A DNA stretch of 64,000 nt from the NCBI RefSeq assembly GCF_014650915.1, contig NZ_BMVW01000003.1, positions 62,001 through 126,000 on the forward strand, written 5' to 3'. Of this stretch, positions 42,371 through 51,098 are shown in pieces; within the stretch, counting starts at the first letter, position 1, and every line of letters begins with the position of its first letter. The notes under the pieces were generated by a model. That model saw nothing but the letters and a program-made list of their open reading frames with translations, did not search any database and had not been told where the DNA came from. Made by a program: the position numbers and the translations under genes. This stretch comes from Streptomyces poonensis (GTDB lineage Bacteria > Actinomycetota > Actinomycetes > Streptomycetales > Streptomycetaceae).

Positions 42371-43575
42371 GAGGCGGCGCCGAGGGGCACCCGGGCGCGA
42401 TAGAGCACCGCTCCCGTACCGGTCGCCACCACTGTGCAGGGGCACCCGGCCGGTACGAACGCGGCGGCGCCGGGACGGAGGGCCGGACCGGGCGTCAGAC
42501 ACACCTCGCCGGCGAGGCAGAGCAGCACTTGGGGACCGGGTTCGGTCAGGCGCACGGCTTCGGCGCCCGCCTCCACGTCCACGCGCGAGAGGGCGAACTC
42601 CGCGGCGGGTGACCGGTACTGCCTCTCGCCCTGTACGCCGGTGGGCGTGGGCCGTATCACGGACGGCCGCCCGGGGGTGAGGTCGACGATGTCGGCCAGC
42701 AGGGCGGTGTCGACGTGTTTGTCGGTCAGGCCGCAGCGCAGCACGTTGTCGGAGTTGGCCATGATCTCCGCTCCTGTCCCCCGCAGGTAGGCGTGCGGCA
42801 CACCCGCCCCCAGGTACAGGGCCTCGCCCGCGTCGAGGCGGACATGGTTGAGCAGCAGAGCCGCGAGCAGCCCGGGGTCACCGGGGAAGTCGTCCGCCAC
42901 CGCGGCGTACGCGGCGGCGGTGGTGCGCCAGGGGTTCCGGGACGCGGCCAGCCGGCGCAGGGCGGTGGACACGGCGTGCACCAGGCGCTCCGGGGCGTCG
43001 AGGGCCGCGCGGAGCGTGTGCCCGAGGGCTTCCACCGGCGGCCGCGAGCGCAGCAGGGCGGCCCGGTTCCGGAGTTCGGGCACCGACAGGGCATCGAGCA
43101 GGTCGGCTGTGCGGGCCGGGTCGCGGAAGCCGCAGAGCGCCTCGAACGAACCCAGGGCGCAGAGCAGTTCCGGCTTGTGGTTGCGGTCCTTGAAGGTGCG
43201 GTGCGGGGCGTCGAGCGGTACCCCGGCCGCCTCCTCGCGGTCGTGGCCGGCCCGCGCCTGCTCACGCGTGGGATGCACCTGCACCGACAGCGCCCGGTCG
43301 GCCGCCAGCAGCTTGAGCAGGAAGGGGAGTTCGGGTCCGTGGGCCGCCAGGCTCTCCGTCCCCAGCTCACCGGCGGGGTCCGCGGCGATCACGGTGGCCA
43401 GGTCCGGGGCGCCGGGCCGGCCGGAGAGGACCGACGGCGCGGCACGGTGCGCGCCGAACCACAGCTCGGCCTGCGGTGCGCCGTCGGGCCGCTGCCCGAG
43501 GAGGGCGGGCAGCGCGGTGCGTGACCCCCAGGAGTAGGTGCGTAGGGCGGGAGTCATGAGAGAGGGTGCGTTCAT
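42367..43575 (-). CDS. manA: Mannose-6-phosphate isomerase, class I
   Basis: A 402-residue zinc enzyme interconverting mannose-6-phosphate and fructose-6-phosphate. The cupin fold shows type I signatures: AELWFGAHRAAPS, the zinc and active-site segment LLAADRALSVQVHPTREQA, DRNHKPELLCAL, and YLGAGVPHAYLRGTGAEIMA with NSDNVLRCGLTDKHVD. Start ATG 43575 has GGAG 8-11 bases upstream. Streptomyces usually has another manA for cell-wall metabolism; this copy sits inside the mannan operon and completes the route from imported mannosides to glycolysis. It is coupled to the downstream hydrolase. Confidence 0.93.
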   Translation of the reverse strand: MNAPSLMTPALRTYSWGSRTALPALLGQRPDGAPQAELWFGAHRAAPSVLSGRPGAPDLATVIAADPAGELGTESLAAHGPELPFLLKLLAADRALSVQVHPTREQARAGHDREEAAGVPLDAPHRTFKDRNHKPELLCALGSFEALCGFRDPARTADLLDALSVPELRNRAALLRSRPPVEALGHTLRAALDAPERLVHAVSTALRRLAASRNPWRTTAAAYAAVADDFPGDPGLLAALLLNHVRLDAGEALYLGAGVPHAYLRGTGAEIMANSDNVLRCGLTDKHVDTALLADIVDLTPGRPSVIRPTPTGVQGERQYRSPAAEFALSRVDVEAGAEAVRLTEPGPQVLLCLAGEVCLTPGPALRPGAAAFVPAGCPCTVVATGTGAVLYRARVPLGAAS

Positions 43576-43642
43576 CGGGCGGCACTCCGGGGAGCGAGGG
43601 TGAGGAAGCGGGAGGAAGGGCAAGGTAGGGCGAGGAAGGGAT

Positions 43643-43671
43643 GCGCCGCCCTCGTCGGGCGAGGGCGGCGC
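43643..43671 (-). terminator. Hairpin after the LacI regulator
   Basis: GCGCCGCCCTCG (43643-43654) pairs perfectly with CGAGGGCGGCGC (43660-43671) around a 5-base loop, 35 bases past the stop of the LacI gene on the minus strand. It could end the transporter/mannosidase/lacI transcript or attenuate reading into manA. No T-run follows. Confidence 0.65.
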
Positions 43672-43705
43672 AGGCGACGCAGGTCGACGGGACGGTGGCT
43701 CGCCG

Positions 43706-44764
43706 TCAGCCGGCGGTGTCCCGCGGGGGCGCGCTGCTGCCGCGGGGCGTCAGCACGGGGGTCGCGACCGGGCCGGACGAGGGATTGCGGCGGTGGACGA
43801 CGTCGAACAGCCGCCGGGTCACATCCGCACCGAAGCCGAACACGTCATGACTCATGGCGGACAGCGTCGGGTGTGTGAGCTGGCACAGCTGCGAGTCGTC
43901 CCACGCGATCAGGCTGACGTCCCGCGGCACGCTCAGCCCCATCTCGGCGGCGACCGACAGCCCCGCGACCGCCATGATGTCGTTGTCGTAGACGATCGCC
44001 GTGGGACGCTGCGGGGAGGCGAGCAGCGAGCGGGTGGCCCGGGCGCCCTGCTCGCCGGAGTAGTCGGTGGTGACGCTGCGGGCCTGGTCCAGCCCGAGTT
44101 CCGCCACGATCGCGTCGAGCGCGGCGGTACGGATCATGGTGTGGCCGAGCGCCGCGTGGCCGCCCACCCGGGCGATCCGCCGGTGCCCGAGGGCGGCGAG
44201 ATAGCGCACCGCCTCGTGCACGGCGGCCTCGTCGTCGGTCCACACGGAGGTGAACCCGCCGGTCAGGGACGGATGGCCGACCGCGACGGCCGGCAGCCCG
44301 ATCGCCGCCAGTTCGGTGACCCGGGGATCGTCCCGCTGGATGTCGACCAGGATCGAACCCGCGATCCGCCGGGCCTGCCACCACGCGCGGTGGACGGCGA
44401 TCTCCTGCGCGGTGTCCCGTACGAGGTGCAGCAGCAGCGAGCACCCGTGCTCCTCCAGGACGGACTCGACCCCGGAGATGAACTCCATGTAGAAGGGCTC
44501 GAGTCCGAGCTGCCGCGCGGGGCGGGCGACGACCAGGCCGACGGTGTCCGCGGCGCCGGTCGCCGAGCCGGACAGCTTCTTCGCGGCCTGGTTCGGCACC
44601 CAGCCCAGCTCGGCGACCGCCGCCATGACGCGTTCCCGCGTGGCCTCCGAGACACCGGGGCGGTTGTTGAAGGCCAGGGACACCGCTCCTCGGGACACCC
44701 CGGCCAGGGCCGCCACGTCCTTGATCGTGACGCGCCCCGGCCGGCGTGCGCGGGGCTCACCCAC
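43706..44764 (-). CDS. LacI family transcriptional regulator of the mannan locus
   Basis: A 352-residue repressor. The start is taken as GTG 44764 with GGAG about 9 bases upstream, overlapping the mannosidase stop by 8 bases; GTG 44800 in frame is an alternative. The N-terminal HTH and hinge are VTIKDVAALAGVSRGAVSLA and PNQAAKKLSG, followed by a periplasmic-binding-like ligand domain (YDNDIMAVAGLSVAAEMGLS, SLIAWDDSQLCQLTHPTLSA). It lies in the operon it is likely to control, presumably released by mannose or mannobiose. Candidate sites: the palindrome at 51019-51030 and the 20-bp elements at 40095 and 50951. Confidence 0.9.
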   Translation of the reverse strand: MGEPRARRPGRVTIKDVAALAGVSRGAVSLAFNNRPGVSEATRERVMAAVAELGWVPNQAAKKLSGSATGAADTVGLVVARPARQLGLEPFYMEFISGVESVLEEHGCSLLLHLVRDTAQEIAVHRAWWQARRIAGSILVDIQRDDPRVTELAAIGLPAVAVGHPSLTGGFTSVWTDDEAAVHEAVRYLAALGHRRIARVGGHAALGHTMIRTAALDAIVAELGLDQARSVTTDYSGEQGARATRSLLASPQRPTAIVYDNDIMAVAGLSVAAEMGLSVPRDVSLIAWDDSQLCQLTHPTLSAMSHDVFGFGADVTRRLFDVVHRRNPSSGPVATPVLTPRGSSAPPRDTAG

Positions 44765-47276
44765 GCACGGCTCCGCCGCCGTTGACGCCGCCGTTGACAC
44801 CGCCGTCGACGCAGAACAGCGCCGCTCGGGCGGCCTCGGCGTCGGGCCGGGCCCAGCCGGTGACCCGCCAGGTGGCGCTCTCGCCGGGCAGCAGGGTCAC
44901 GCGCCCGTGGTCGGTGCGGGCGTCCGCGTCCAGGCGGTCGGCCTGGAGGAGGAGGTCGCGTACGAGGCCGGTGGCGGTGACCGTGACCGTCGCGCCGCCC
45001 TCACCGTCGTCCTCGCCGTCGTTTCCGGTCACGCGGACGTCGTACGCGGCGGCCGGGTAGGCGAACTCACGGTCCGCGCAGGCGAAGTGCACGGCCCGCA
45101 GTTCCTCCGCGTCGGCCACCAGGAACTCCCGCCGCACATCACCGAACGCCGTGACCGCGTCCGGGAGCCGCTCCAGTGCCACACTGCGCCCCTCGGCCTT
45201 GAGCGCCACCTCGGCGCGGGCCAGCACCGTGCCGTCCGCGTCGACCCGACGGACGGTGACGGTGGTCTCCCAGGTCCCGGCGGACTGGTTGCAGCCCGCG
45301 AGCACCAGGTCGCCGTCTCGCTCCTGAAGGGTCAGCAGCCGGTCGGCGTACAGACGCCGCATCTCGAAGTAGAGGGGCTTGAGCCGGGCGTCGCCGTCGA
45401 TCGCCGCCCAGGACGTGACTGGCCAGCAGTCGTTGAGCTGCCAGATCACCGTGCCGGCGCAGCGCGGCCAGTGGGAGCGCCAGTGCTCGACGCCGGTGGC
45501 CACGGCACGGGCCTGGTTGAGCTGGGTGAGGTAGTGCCAGGTGTCGAAGTCGGCGGGCGCCGCGAAGTGCGGGGCGAGACCGCGGTTCAGCTTGCCGTTG
45601 CCGTCCTCCGCCTTCTGGTGGTGCAGCATGCCGGGCGAGTCGGCGGTCAGCGGACGCTCGGACAGGGCTCGTTCGAGGGTGGCGAGCGCGGGCGGGGCCT
45701 GCCAGCCGAACTCGGCGACGAAGCGCGGCACCGTGGCGAGGTAGTCGCTGTAGTCGCGGCGGTTCCACACCTCCCAGGAGTGCGCGGTGCCGTGGTCGGG
45801 GTCGTTCGGGGTGTGGTCCCAGGACCCGGACCACGGGCTGCCCGCCCAGTACGGGCGGGTCGGGTCCGTCTGGGCGACCACGCGGGGCAGCAGGCCCAGG
45901 TAGTAGCCCTCGCCCCAGGAGTCACCTGCGAGGGCCTGCTCCCAGTCCCAGTCGGCGAAGCCCCACAGGTTCTCGTTGTTGCCGTTCCACAGGACCAGCG
46001 ACGGGTGGGGCATCAGCCGGGCCACGTTCTCCCGCGCCTCGGCCTCGATCTCCGAGCGCAGCGGCTGCTCCTCCGGGTAGGCGGCGCAGGCGAACAGGAA
46101 GTCCTGCCACACCATCAGGCCCAGTTCGTCGCAGACGTCGTAGAAGGCCCGGTCCTCGTAGATGCCGCCGCCCCACACCCGCACCAGGTCGACGCCCGCC
46201 TCGGCGGCCTGGGTGAGCCGGGCGCGGTAGCGGTCGGGGGTGACCCGGGCAGGGAAGACGTCGTCGGGGATCCAGTTCACGCCCCGGGCGAAGAGGGGAG
46301 TGCCGTTGACGACGAGGGTGAACGCGCTGCCATGCTCGTCGGCGGAGGTGTCGAGCTCGATCGTGCGGAAACCGACGCGGCGCTCCCAGGTGTCGAGGAC
46401 CCGGCCGCCGTCCTCCTCGTCGCTCAGGACGACCGTGCACCCGTACAACGGCTGGTCGCCGTAGCCGCGCGGCCACCACAGCTCCGCGTCCGGGACCCGG
46501 ACGGTCGTCGTGGCGGTGGCCGCCCCGGGTGCGACGGTGACCTCCGCGGACGCGTCACCGACGGTGGCCACCAGCCGCAGGGGCCGGTCCTCGCCGGTCA
46601 CCGTACGGTCCAGGTCGACGGCGATCTCGACGAGGCCGGTCCCGTCGGGGGCGACGGTGACCTGGGGACGGACGCCGGCCAGCCGGGCGGTGGACCACTG
46701 CTCGATCCGCGCCTCGCGCCACACACCGGCCGTCACCAGCGTCGGACCCCAGTCCCAGCCGAACGAGCAGGCCGTCTTGCGGACGAAGTTGAAGGGCTCG
46801 GGGTAGGAGTTGGGCCGCTCCCCCAGGGCCGCCCGGACCGCCTCCGCCTCGGTGTAGGCGGAGGTGAAGGCGACCTCCAGCGACGCCGGTCCGTCCGTCA
46901 GGAGTTCGGTGACGTCGAACCGGTAGGACCGGTGCATGTTGCGCGTACGGCCCAGCTGCCGCCCGGCGACATGAACGGCGGCGACCGTGTCCAGTCCGTC
47001 GAAGACGAGCTCGGCACGCTCGAAGGCGCCGTCCCGCCGGGGCAGTTCGGTCGCGTACGTCCAGTCGGCCCGGCCCACCCAGGCGACCTCTGTCTCGTTG
47101 CGGTCGAGGTACGGGTCGGCCAGCAGGCCCGCCGTCATCAGGTCGGTGTGGACGCAGCCGGGCACCTGGGCCGGGACGGCGGTCCCGGTGAGCTGCGGGG
47201 GCGCCTCCTCGGGGGTGTGACGGTCGGTGTTCAGGCGCAGCGTCCAACCCTGGGTGAGCGGGGTGCGGACCTTCAT
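44757..47276 (-). CDS. Beta-mannosidase, GH2
   Basis: An 839-residue cytoplasmic exo-beta-mannosidase. ATG 47276 has GGAGT 5-9 bases upstream; 34 upstream residues of open frame are discarded. The order is a jelly-roll sugar-binding domain (VPAQVPGCVHTDLMTAGLL), an immunoglobulin-like domain, then the TIM barrel with acid/base Glu in LVLWNGNNENLWGFADWDW, nucleophile Glu in PRFVAEFGWQAPPAL and WQLNDCWPVTSWAAIDGD. A short Gly/Asn repeat tail (GGVNGGVNGGG) ends it. It removes mannose from imported manno-oligosaccharides. Downstream lacI overlaps it by 8 bases, and the permease genes lie upstream in the same direction. Confidence 0.95.
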   Translation of the reverse strand: MKVRTPLTQGWTLRLNTDRHTPEEAPPQLTGTAVPAQVPGCVHTDLMTAGLLADPYLDRNETEVAWVGRADWTYATELPRRDGAFERAELVFDGLDTVAAVHVAGRQLGRTRNMHRSYRFDVTELLTDGPASLEVAFTSAYTEAEAVRAALGERPNSYPEPFNFVRKTACSFGWDWGPTLVTAGVWREARIEQWSTARLAGVRPQVTVAPDGTGLVEIAVDLDRTVTGEDRPLRLVATVGDASAEVTVAPGAATATTTVRVPDAELWWPRGYGDQPLYGCTVVLSDEEDGGRVLDTWERRVGFRTIELDTSADEHGSAFTLVVNGTPLFARGVNWIPDDVFPARVTPDRYRARLTQAAEAGVDLVRVWGGGIYEDRAFYDVCDELGLMVWQDFLFACAAYPEEQPLRSEIEAEARENVARLMPHPSLVLWNGNNENLWGFADWDWEQALAGDSWGEGYYLGLLPRVVAQTDPTRPYWAGSPWSGSWDHTPNDPDHGTAHSWEVWNRRDYSDYLATVPRFVAEFGWQAPPALATLERALSERPLTADSPGMLHHQKAEDGNGKLNRGLAPHFAAPADFDTWHYLTQLNQARAVATGVEHWRSHWPRCAGTVIWQLNDCWPVTSWAAIDGDARLKPLYFEMRRLYADRLLTLQERDGDLVLAGCNQSAGTWETTVTVRRVDADGTVLARAEVALKAEGRSVALERLPDAVTAFGDVRREFLVADAEELRAVHFACADREFAYPAAAYDVRVTGNDGEDDGEGGATVTVTATGLVRDLLLQADRLDADARTDHGRVTLLPGESATWRVTGWARPDAEAARAALFCVDGGVNGGVNGGGAVRG

Positions 47277-47374
47277 GCGGACTCCTTGTGAGACGTGGTG
47301 CACGTGGTGCGGGGCGCGGTGGGCGGGTGGGCCACTCGGCGGAAAGGGGCGAGTCGTTCGCCGGAACGGGCCTG

Positions 47375-48268
47375 TCACTTGGTGGAACCGGCCGCGAAAC
47401 CGCTGTAGATGAAGCGCTGCAGCGCCAGGAAGACGATCAGGGTCGGCACGATCACCAGGATCGTCCCGGCGCAGATGGTCTCCCAGTGGGCGCCGAAGGG
47501 TCCCTTGAACCGGAACAGGGCGGTGGAGATGGTGCCGAGTTCGGGGTCGGGCATGTAGAGGAAGGGCACGTAGAAGTCGTTGTAGATGGCGATGCCCTTG
47601 ACGATGACGACGGTGGCGACGGCCGGCCGCAGCATCGGGAGGATGATCTTCCAGTAGATCGTCCAGGAGTTGGCGCCGTCGATGCGCGCCGCCTCGTCCA
47701 GGGAGGTCGGGATGGACCGGATGAACTGCAGGAAGATGTAGATCGAGACGATGTCCGTGCCCGTGTAGAGCAGGATCGGCGCCCAGTGGGTGTTGAAGGC
47801 GCCCAGTTCGTCGATCACCTGGAACGTGGCGACCTGGGTGGTGACGCTGGGCACCAGGGTCGCCAGCAGGAAGCCGCCCATCACCAGCTTCTTGGCGCGG
47901 AACCGGAAGCGGTCGATGGCGTAGGCGCTCATCGAGCCGATCAGTACGGTCCCGGCGGTGGAGACCACGAGGATCAGCATCGTGTTGCCGAAGGCCGTCA
48001 GCATCGCGCCCTGTTCGAAGGCGGTGCCGTAGTTGGCGAAGTTGAACCAGTCGCCGGGCAGGGACAGCGGTCCGCCGTTCGCCACCTCCGACTCGGTCTT
48101 GAGCGAGGTCAGCAGGACGACGACGAGGGGTACGACGACCACGGCCGAGGCCAGCAGCAGGGACAGGTACTTGAGGGTGACGGCGGTCCGGGAGAGCACG
48201 CCGCGGTCGGCGCGGCGGAGCCGGGGCCGGGGCCGGACGGGGACGTGGGTGTCGGTGGTCGTGGTCAC
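47375..48268 (-). CDS. Sugar ABC transporter permease (MalG type)
   Basis: A 297-residue inner-membrane permease with six hydrophobic segments and the EAA-loop that contacts the ATPase (SLDEAARIDGANSWTIYWKI). The GTG start overlaps the stop of the preceding permease (GTGA), so the two are translated together. The cytoplasmic N-terminus is Arg/Pro-rich. It belongs to the carbohydrate-uptake CUT1 group, pairing with the MalF-type permease and the binding lipoprotein upstream. No ATPase gene is nearby; Streptomyces commonly use the shared ATPase MsiK, which is the likely partner. Confidence 0.92.
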   Translation of the reverse strand: MTTTTDTHVPVRPRPRLRRADRGVLSRTAVTLKYLSLLLASAVVVVPLVVVLLTSLKTESEVANGGPLSLPGDWFNFANYGTAFEQGAMLTAFGNTMLILVVSTAGTVLIGSMSAYAIDRFRFRAKKLVMGGFLLATLVPSVTTQVATFQVIDELGAFNTHWAPILLYTGTDIVSIYIFLQFIRSIPTSLDEAARIDGANSWTIYWKIILPMLRPAVATVVIVKGIAIYNDFYVPFLYMPDPELGTISTALFRFKGPFGAHWETICAGTILVIVPTLIVFLALQRFIYSGFAAGSTK

Positions 48269-49230
48269 GAGAGCTCCACCCTCTCCTCGGGGATCAGCCT
48301 GCGCTGCACCCAGGTGATCAGCACGATCAGGATCAGCAGGACGACGGCGGAGGCCGAGGCCAGGCCGACCTTGTCGAACTGGAAGGCGAGTTTGACCGTC
48401 TGGATGACGAACGTCTCGGTGCCGTTGGCGCCGCCGGTCATGATGTACGGGATCTCGAAGACGGCCAGCGATCCCGACACCGCGAGGATGAAGCTCAGGC
48501 TGATGACGGGCTTGATGCCGGGCACGATGATGTGCCGGAACTGCTGCCAGCGGTTGGCCCCGTCCAGCGCCGCGGCCTCGTACAGGTGCGGCGGGATGGA
48601 CTGGATCGCGCCGAGGAACAGCACCATGTTCAGGCCCATGAAGCGCCACACCGACACCCCCGCGAGGGAGGGGTTGGCCAGGTCCGGGTCGCCCAGCCAC
48701 AGGTGCTCGCCCTCCACTCCGAACAGGCGCAGCAGCGTGTCGAGGGTGCCGTCGGGCTGGAAGAAGTACAGGAAGACGAAGCCGACGGCCACCCCGTTGA
48801 TCAGGTAGGGGAAGAACAGCAGGCCCTTGAACAGGTTGCGGAACCGGGTGTTGAAGCTGAGGACCGTCGCGAAGTACAGGGCGAGCGCGATCTGTACGAA
48901 CGAGGCCGCCAGGTAGAAGCCGCTGACGAGGAACACCTCGAACCGCGCGGGCCGCGTCACCAGGTCGGTGTAGTTCTCACCGCCCACGTAGGAGCGGGTG
49001 GGGCTGATGCCGTCCCAGTCGGTGAGGCTGTAGCCGATCATGTCGGCCACCGGGATGTACGTGAACATCACCAGCAGCGTCAGCGGTGCGGCCAGGAACA
49101 GCCAGGGGGTCAGGGCGGCGGTGCGGCGGCGCCTGCCGGCGGGCGGCCGGCCTGCGGCGGACTCGGGAGGGGAGCCGCCTCGCCGGCCGGCGGCCGGCTG
49201 TGCGGCGCGGGTCTTCTGGGCAGAGGTCAT
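48265..49230 (-). CDS. Sugar ABC transporter permease (MalF type)
   Basis: A 321-residue permease with a Pro/Arg-rich cytoplasmic N-terminus and six hydrophobic segments. The EAA loop reads HLYEAAALDGANRWQQFRHI. GAGGA lies 9 bases upstream of ATG 49230. It heterodimerises with the MalG-type permease, whose start it overlaps. The gap of 219 bases from the binding-protein stop, with a hairpin at its start, may lower permease expression relative to the binding protein, as in other sugar operons. Confidence 0.92.
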   Translation of the reverse strand: MTSAQKTRAAQPAAGRRGGSPPESAAGRPPAGRRRRTAALTPWLFLAAPLTLLVMFTYIPVADMIGYSLTDWDGISPTRSYVGGENYTDLVTRPARFEVFLVSGFYLAASFVQIALALYFATVLSFNTRFRNLFKGLLFFPYLINGVAVGFVFLYFFQPDGTLDTLLRLFGVEGEHLWLGDPDLANPSLAGVSVWRFMGLNMVLFLGAIQSIPPHLYEAAALDGANRWQQFRHIIVPGIKPVISLSFILAVSGSLAVFEIPYIMTGGANGTETFVIQTVKLAFQFDKVGLASASAVVLLILIVLITWVQRRLIPEERVELS

Positions 49231-49427
49231 CTCATGGTTCCTCGAAGTGGGGTCCCGGGCGGGTGGCGGACGGACGTAGGACGGGCGTCAGGAGGGCACC
49301 CTGCGAAGCGGCGGCACGGTGGTCGGTGCTGTGGTGGGCGCAGTGGTCGCAACCCGTGCGCAGTCACGGTGCGGCCGTGGGCACGTCGACCTTGTTCGCG
49401 GCGGCACCTCTGAGCACCCTGATCACA

Positions 49428-49442
49428 GCGGCACCGTGCCGC
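49428..49442 (-). terminator. Small intercistronic hairpin after the solute-binding gene
   Basis: GCGGCAC-C-GTGCCGC is a perfect 7-bp dyad just 7 bases past the solute-binding-protein stop. In ABC operons such hairpins commonly protect the upstream binding-protein message or reduce read-through into the permeases. The rest of the 49231-49449 gap holds no gene. Confidence 0.45.
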
Positions 49443-49449
49443 GGCGCCG

Positions 49450-50763
49450 TCAGCCGCCGAGGGTCTGCCGAGCCTCGGCCCACTTGCCGTTCAGCTCGGC
49501 GAAGTAGCTGTCCATGTCCCCGTCGGCCGCGCCGCGGGCGACGTCCACCAGCTTCTGCCGGTACTGCTGCGAGGTGATGCCGATCTCGGACGCCTTGTCG
49601 ATGCCGTCGATCTCGGCCTTGTTCCTCTGGTGCTGCGGGATCAGCGTGACATCGTTGTCGGAGAACGCTTCGAGCGTGTCGGGCAGCGGGGCGCCCTTCA
49701 CCGAGGAGATGGAACCCTCGGCCGCCGACTGGCCGGACTTGGTGATGTACCAGTCGATCCACGCACGGGCGGCGGCCTTCTTGTCGGAGTGGGTATTGAC
49801 CGCGTACTGGTAGTCGGGCCGCAGCACCGAGCAGAACTTCCCGTCCTTCTGACCGGGGAACGGCATGAACCCGAGGTCGTCCGGGTTCTCGCCGGCCGCC
49901 TCCGCCGCGGCCCGCGTCTGGGAGATCGCCCAGGAGCCCAGCCACATCGAGGCGACCTTGCCGGTCCCGATCTGCGACTTGGAGTCCTCCCAGTTGGTCG
50001 TGGTCGGGTCCGGCTCGGCGAGTTCCCTGTCGACGATCGTGTACAGGAGCTTGTCGATCGCGTACAGGTCCGAGCCCTCGCTCCAGGGCTTCTCGGTCGT
50101 CGCCAGCGAGTCGTAGGCGCCGGGGTCGCACTCGGGCGAGCCGATGCCGTTCGTCCAGTTGGTGAGCGGCCAGCCGTCCTTGTAGTTCGTGTAGTACGGA
50201 ACGGCGTCGGTCTTCGACTTGATCGTCTCCAGGTCGGCGACGAACTCCTCGGGGGTGGCGGGCCAGTCGGTGATGCCGGCCTTCGCCCAGACCGCCTTGT
50301 TGTAGACGAACCCGTTGGCCACGCCGATGTTGGACAGGCCGTACACCTTGCCGTCCACGGTGGCGTGGTCGGTGTAGTCGAACTTCTTGGACAGTTCGCC
50401 GGCCTCGCCCAGCGGGGCGAAGAAGTTCGGGTACTGCTCGATGGAGAGGGAGTTGGGGATCAGCAGGACGTCACCGTAGTTCTCGGTGTTCATCCGGATC
50501 TTGGTCTCGCCCTCGTAGTCGGTCAGGCCCTCGAACTTGACCTTCACGCGCGGATAGACCTTGCCGAACTCATCGGCGTACTTCTTCAGCGTGCCGTCGG
50601 ATATCTGGTCCGTCCGGTTGGTCAGCACCGTGATCTCGCCCGACACCTTCGCCGGGTCGCTCGGCGGAGCGGCGACCTCGCCACGCTCGCCCTCGCTCTG
50701 CCCGCTACAGGCCGTGGCCGCAACCATGGTCGCGGCCACGAGGACCACCCATTTTCTCCGCAT
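49450..50763 (-). CDS. Sugar ABC transporter solute-binding lipoprotein
   Basis: A 437-residue lipid-anchored binding protein. Start ATG 50763 has GAGGTGG upstream. The N-terminus is a lipoprotein signal: RRKWVVLVAATMVAATAC, with Cys19 as the lipidation site, followed by a Ser/Gly/Glu-rich tether. The body is a CUT1 family 1 binding fold (ITVLTNRTDQISDGTLKKYA, GKVYGLSNIGVANGFVYNKA, KVASMWLGSWAISQ). With two permeases, mannosidase and manA in the same direction it most likely captures manno-oligosaccharides released by the mannanase. It is first in the operon and divergent from the ROK kinase. Confidence 0.92.
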   Translation of the reverse strand: MRRKWVVLVAATMVAATACSGQSEGERGEVAAPPSDPAKVSGEITVLTNRTDQISDGTLKKYADEFGKVYPRVKVKFEGLTDYEGETKIRMNTENYGDVLLIPNSLSIEQYPNFFAPLGEAGELSKKFDYTDHATVDGKVYGLSNIGVANGFVYNKAVWAKAGITDWPATPEEFVADLETIKSKTDAVPYYTNYKDGWPLTNWTNGIGSPECDPGAYDSLATTEKPWSEGSDLYAIDKLLYTIVDRELAEPDPTTTNWEDSKSQIGTGKVASMWLGSWAISQTRAAAEAAGENPDDLGFMPFPGQKDGKFCSVLRPDYQYAVNTHSDKKAAARAWIDWYITKSGQSAAEGSISSVKGAPLPDTLEAFSDNDVTLIPQHQRNKAEIDGIDKASEIGITSQQYRQKLVDVARGAADGDMDSYFAELNGKWAEARQTLGG

Positions 50764-50794
50764 CCCCGCCACCTCTCGCTCCACATCTTCCGGT

Positions 50795-50827
50795 GTCAAG
50801 CCGATGTCAAGCCGATATCGAGCCGAG
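50795..50827. repeat. 11-bp direct repeats in the binding-protein leader
   Basis: GTCAAGCCGAT occurs at 50795-50805 and 50806-50816 with a diverged third copy (ATCGAGCCGAG) at 50817-50827. The block is 32-64 bases upstream of the lipoprotein ATG. The helical-turn period suggests a regulator or simply a slipped repeat. Confidence 0.55.
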
Positions 50828-50950
50828 GGGTGCCGCGTCGGCTCCCGCCCTCCCGGCCTGACGAGCGCTCAACGTAGACGTAACTTCGCGGCCATGTCCA
50901 TAGACCGGTCCACTTTGATTTCCCGCATTTTCAGGGCCCTGATCAGGCGT

Positions 50951-50970
50951 TTTACTAAACATTGACTAAA
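50951..50970. promoter_or_regulatory. 20-bp AT-rich element upstream of the mannan transporter operon
   Basis: TTTACTAAACATTGACTAAA (reverse strand TTTAGTCAATGTTTAGTAAA) lies 188-207 bases upstream of the binding-protein ATG and 129 bases upstream of the ROK ATG. It matches the mannanase element at 40095-40114 in 16 of 20 positions and is an imperfect palindrome (TTTA...TAAA). It is a strong candidate for a shared operator or activator site. Confidence 0.6.
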
Positions 50971-51018
50971 TGGAAGCGAGGTTCGGCGCGTCGTTCCAGT
51001 TGAGGGCGACAAAGCCTG

Positions 51019-51030
51019 GACAACGTTGTC
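51019..51030. promoter_or_regulatory. LacI-type operator candidate
   Basis: GACAACGTTGTC is a perfect 12-bp palindrome with a central CG, the classic LacI-family form, 69-80 bases upstream of the ROK kinase ATG and in the divergent gap with the transporter operon. The LacI regulator at 43706 is the natural candidate to bind it. Confidence 0.55.
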
Positions 51031-51098
51031 GGGAGATGGTCGGATGCGATGCCGTCCTGTCCGAGTTCGCGCCCACCATCCATCGAAGGACCATCACC

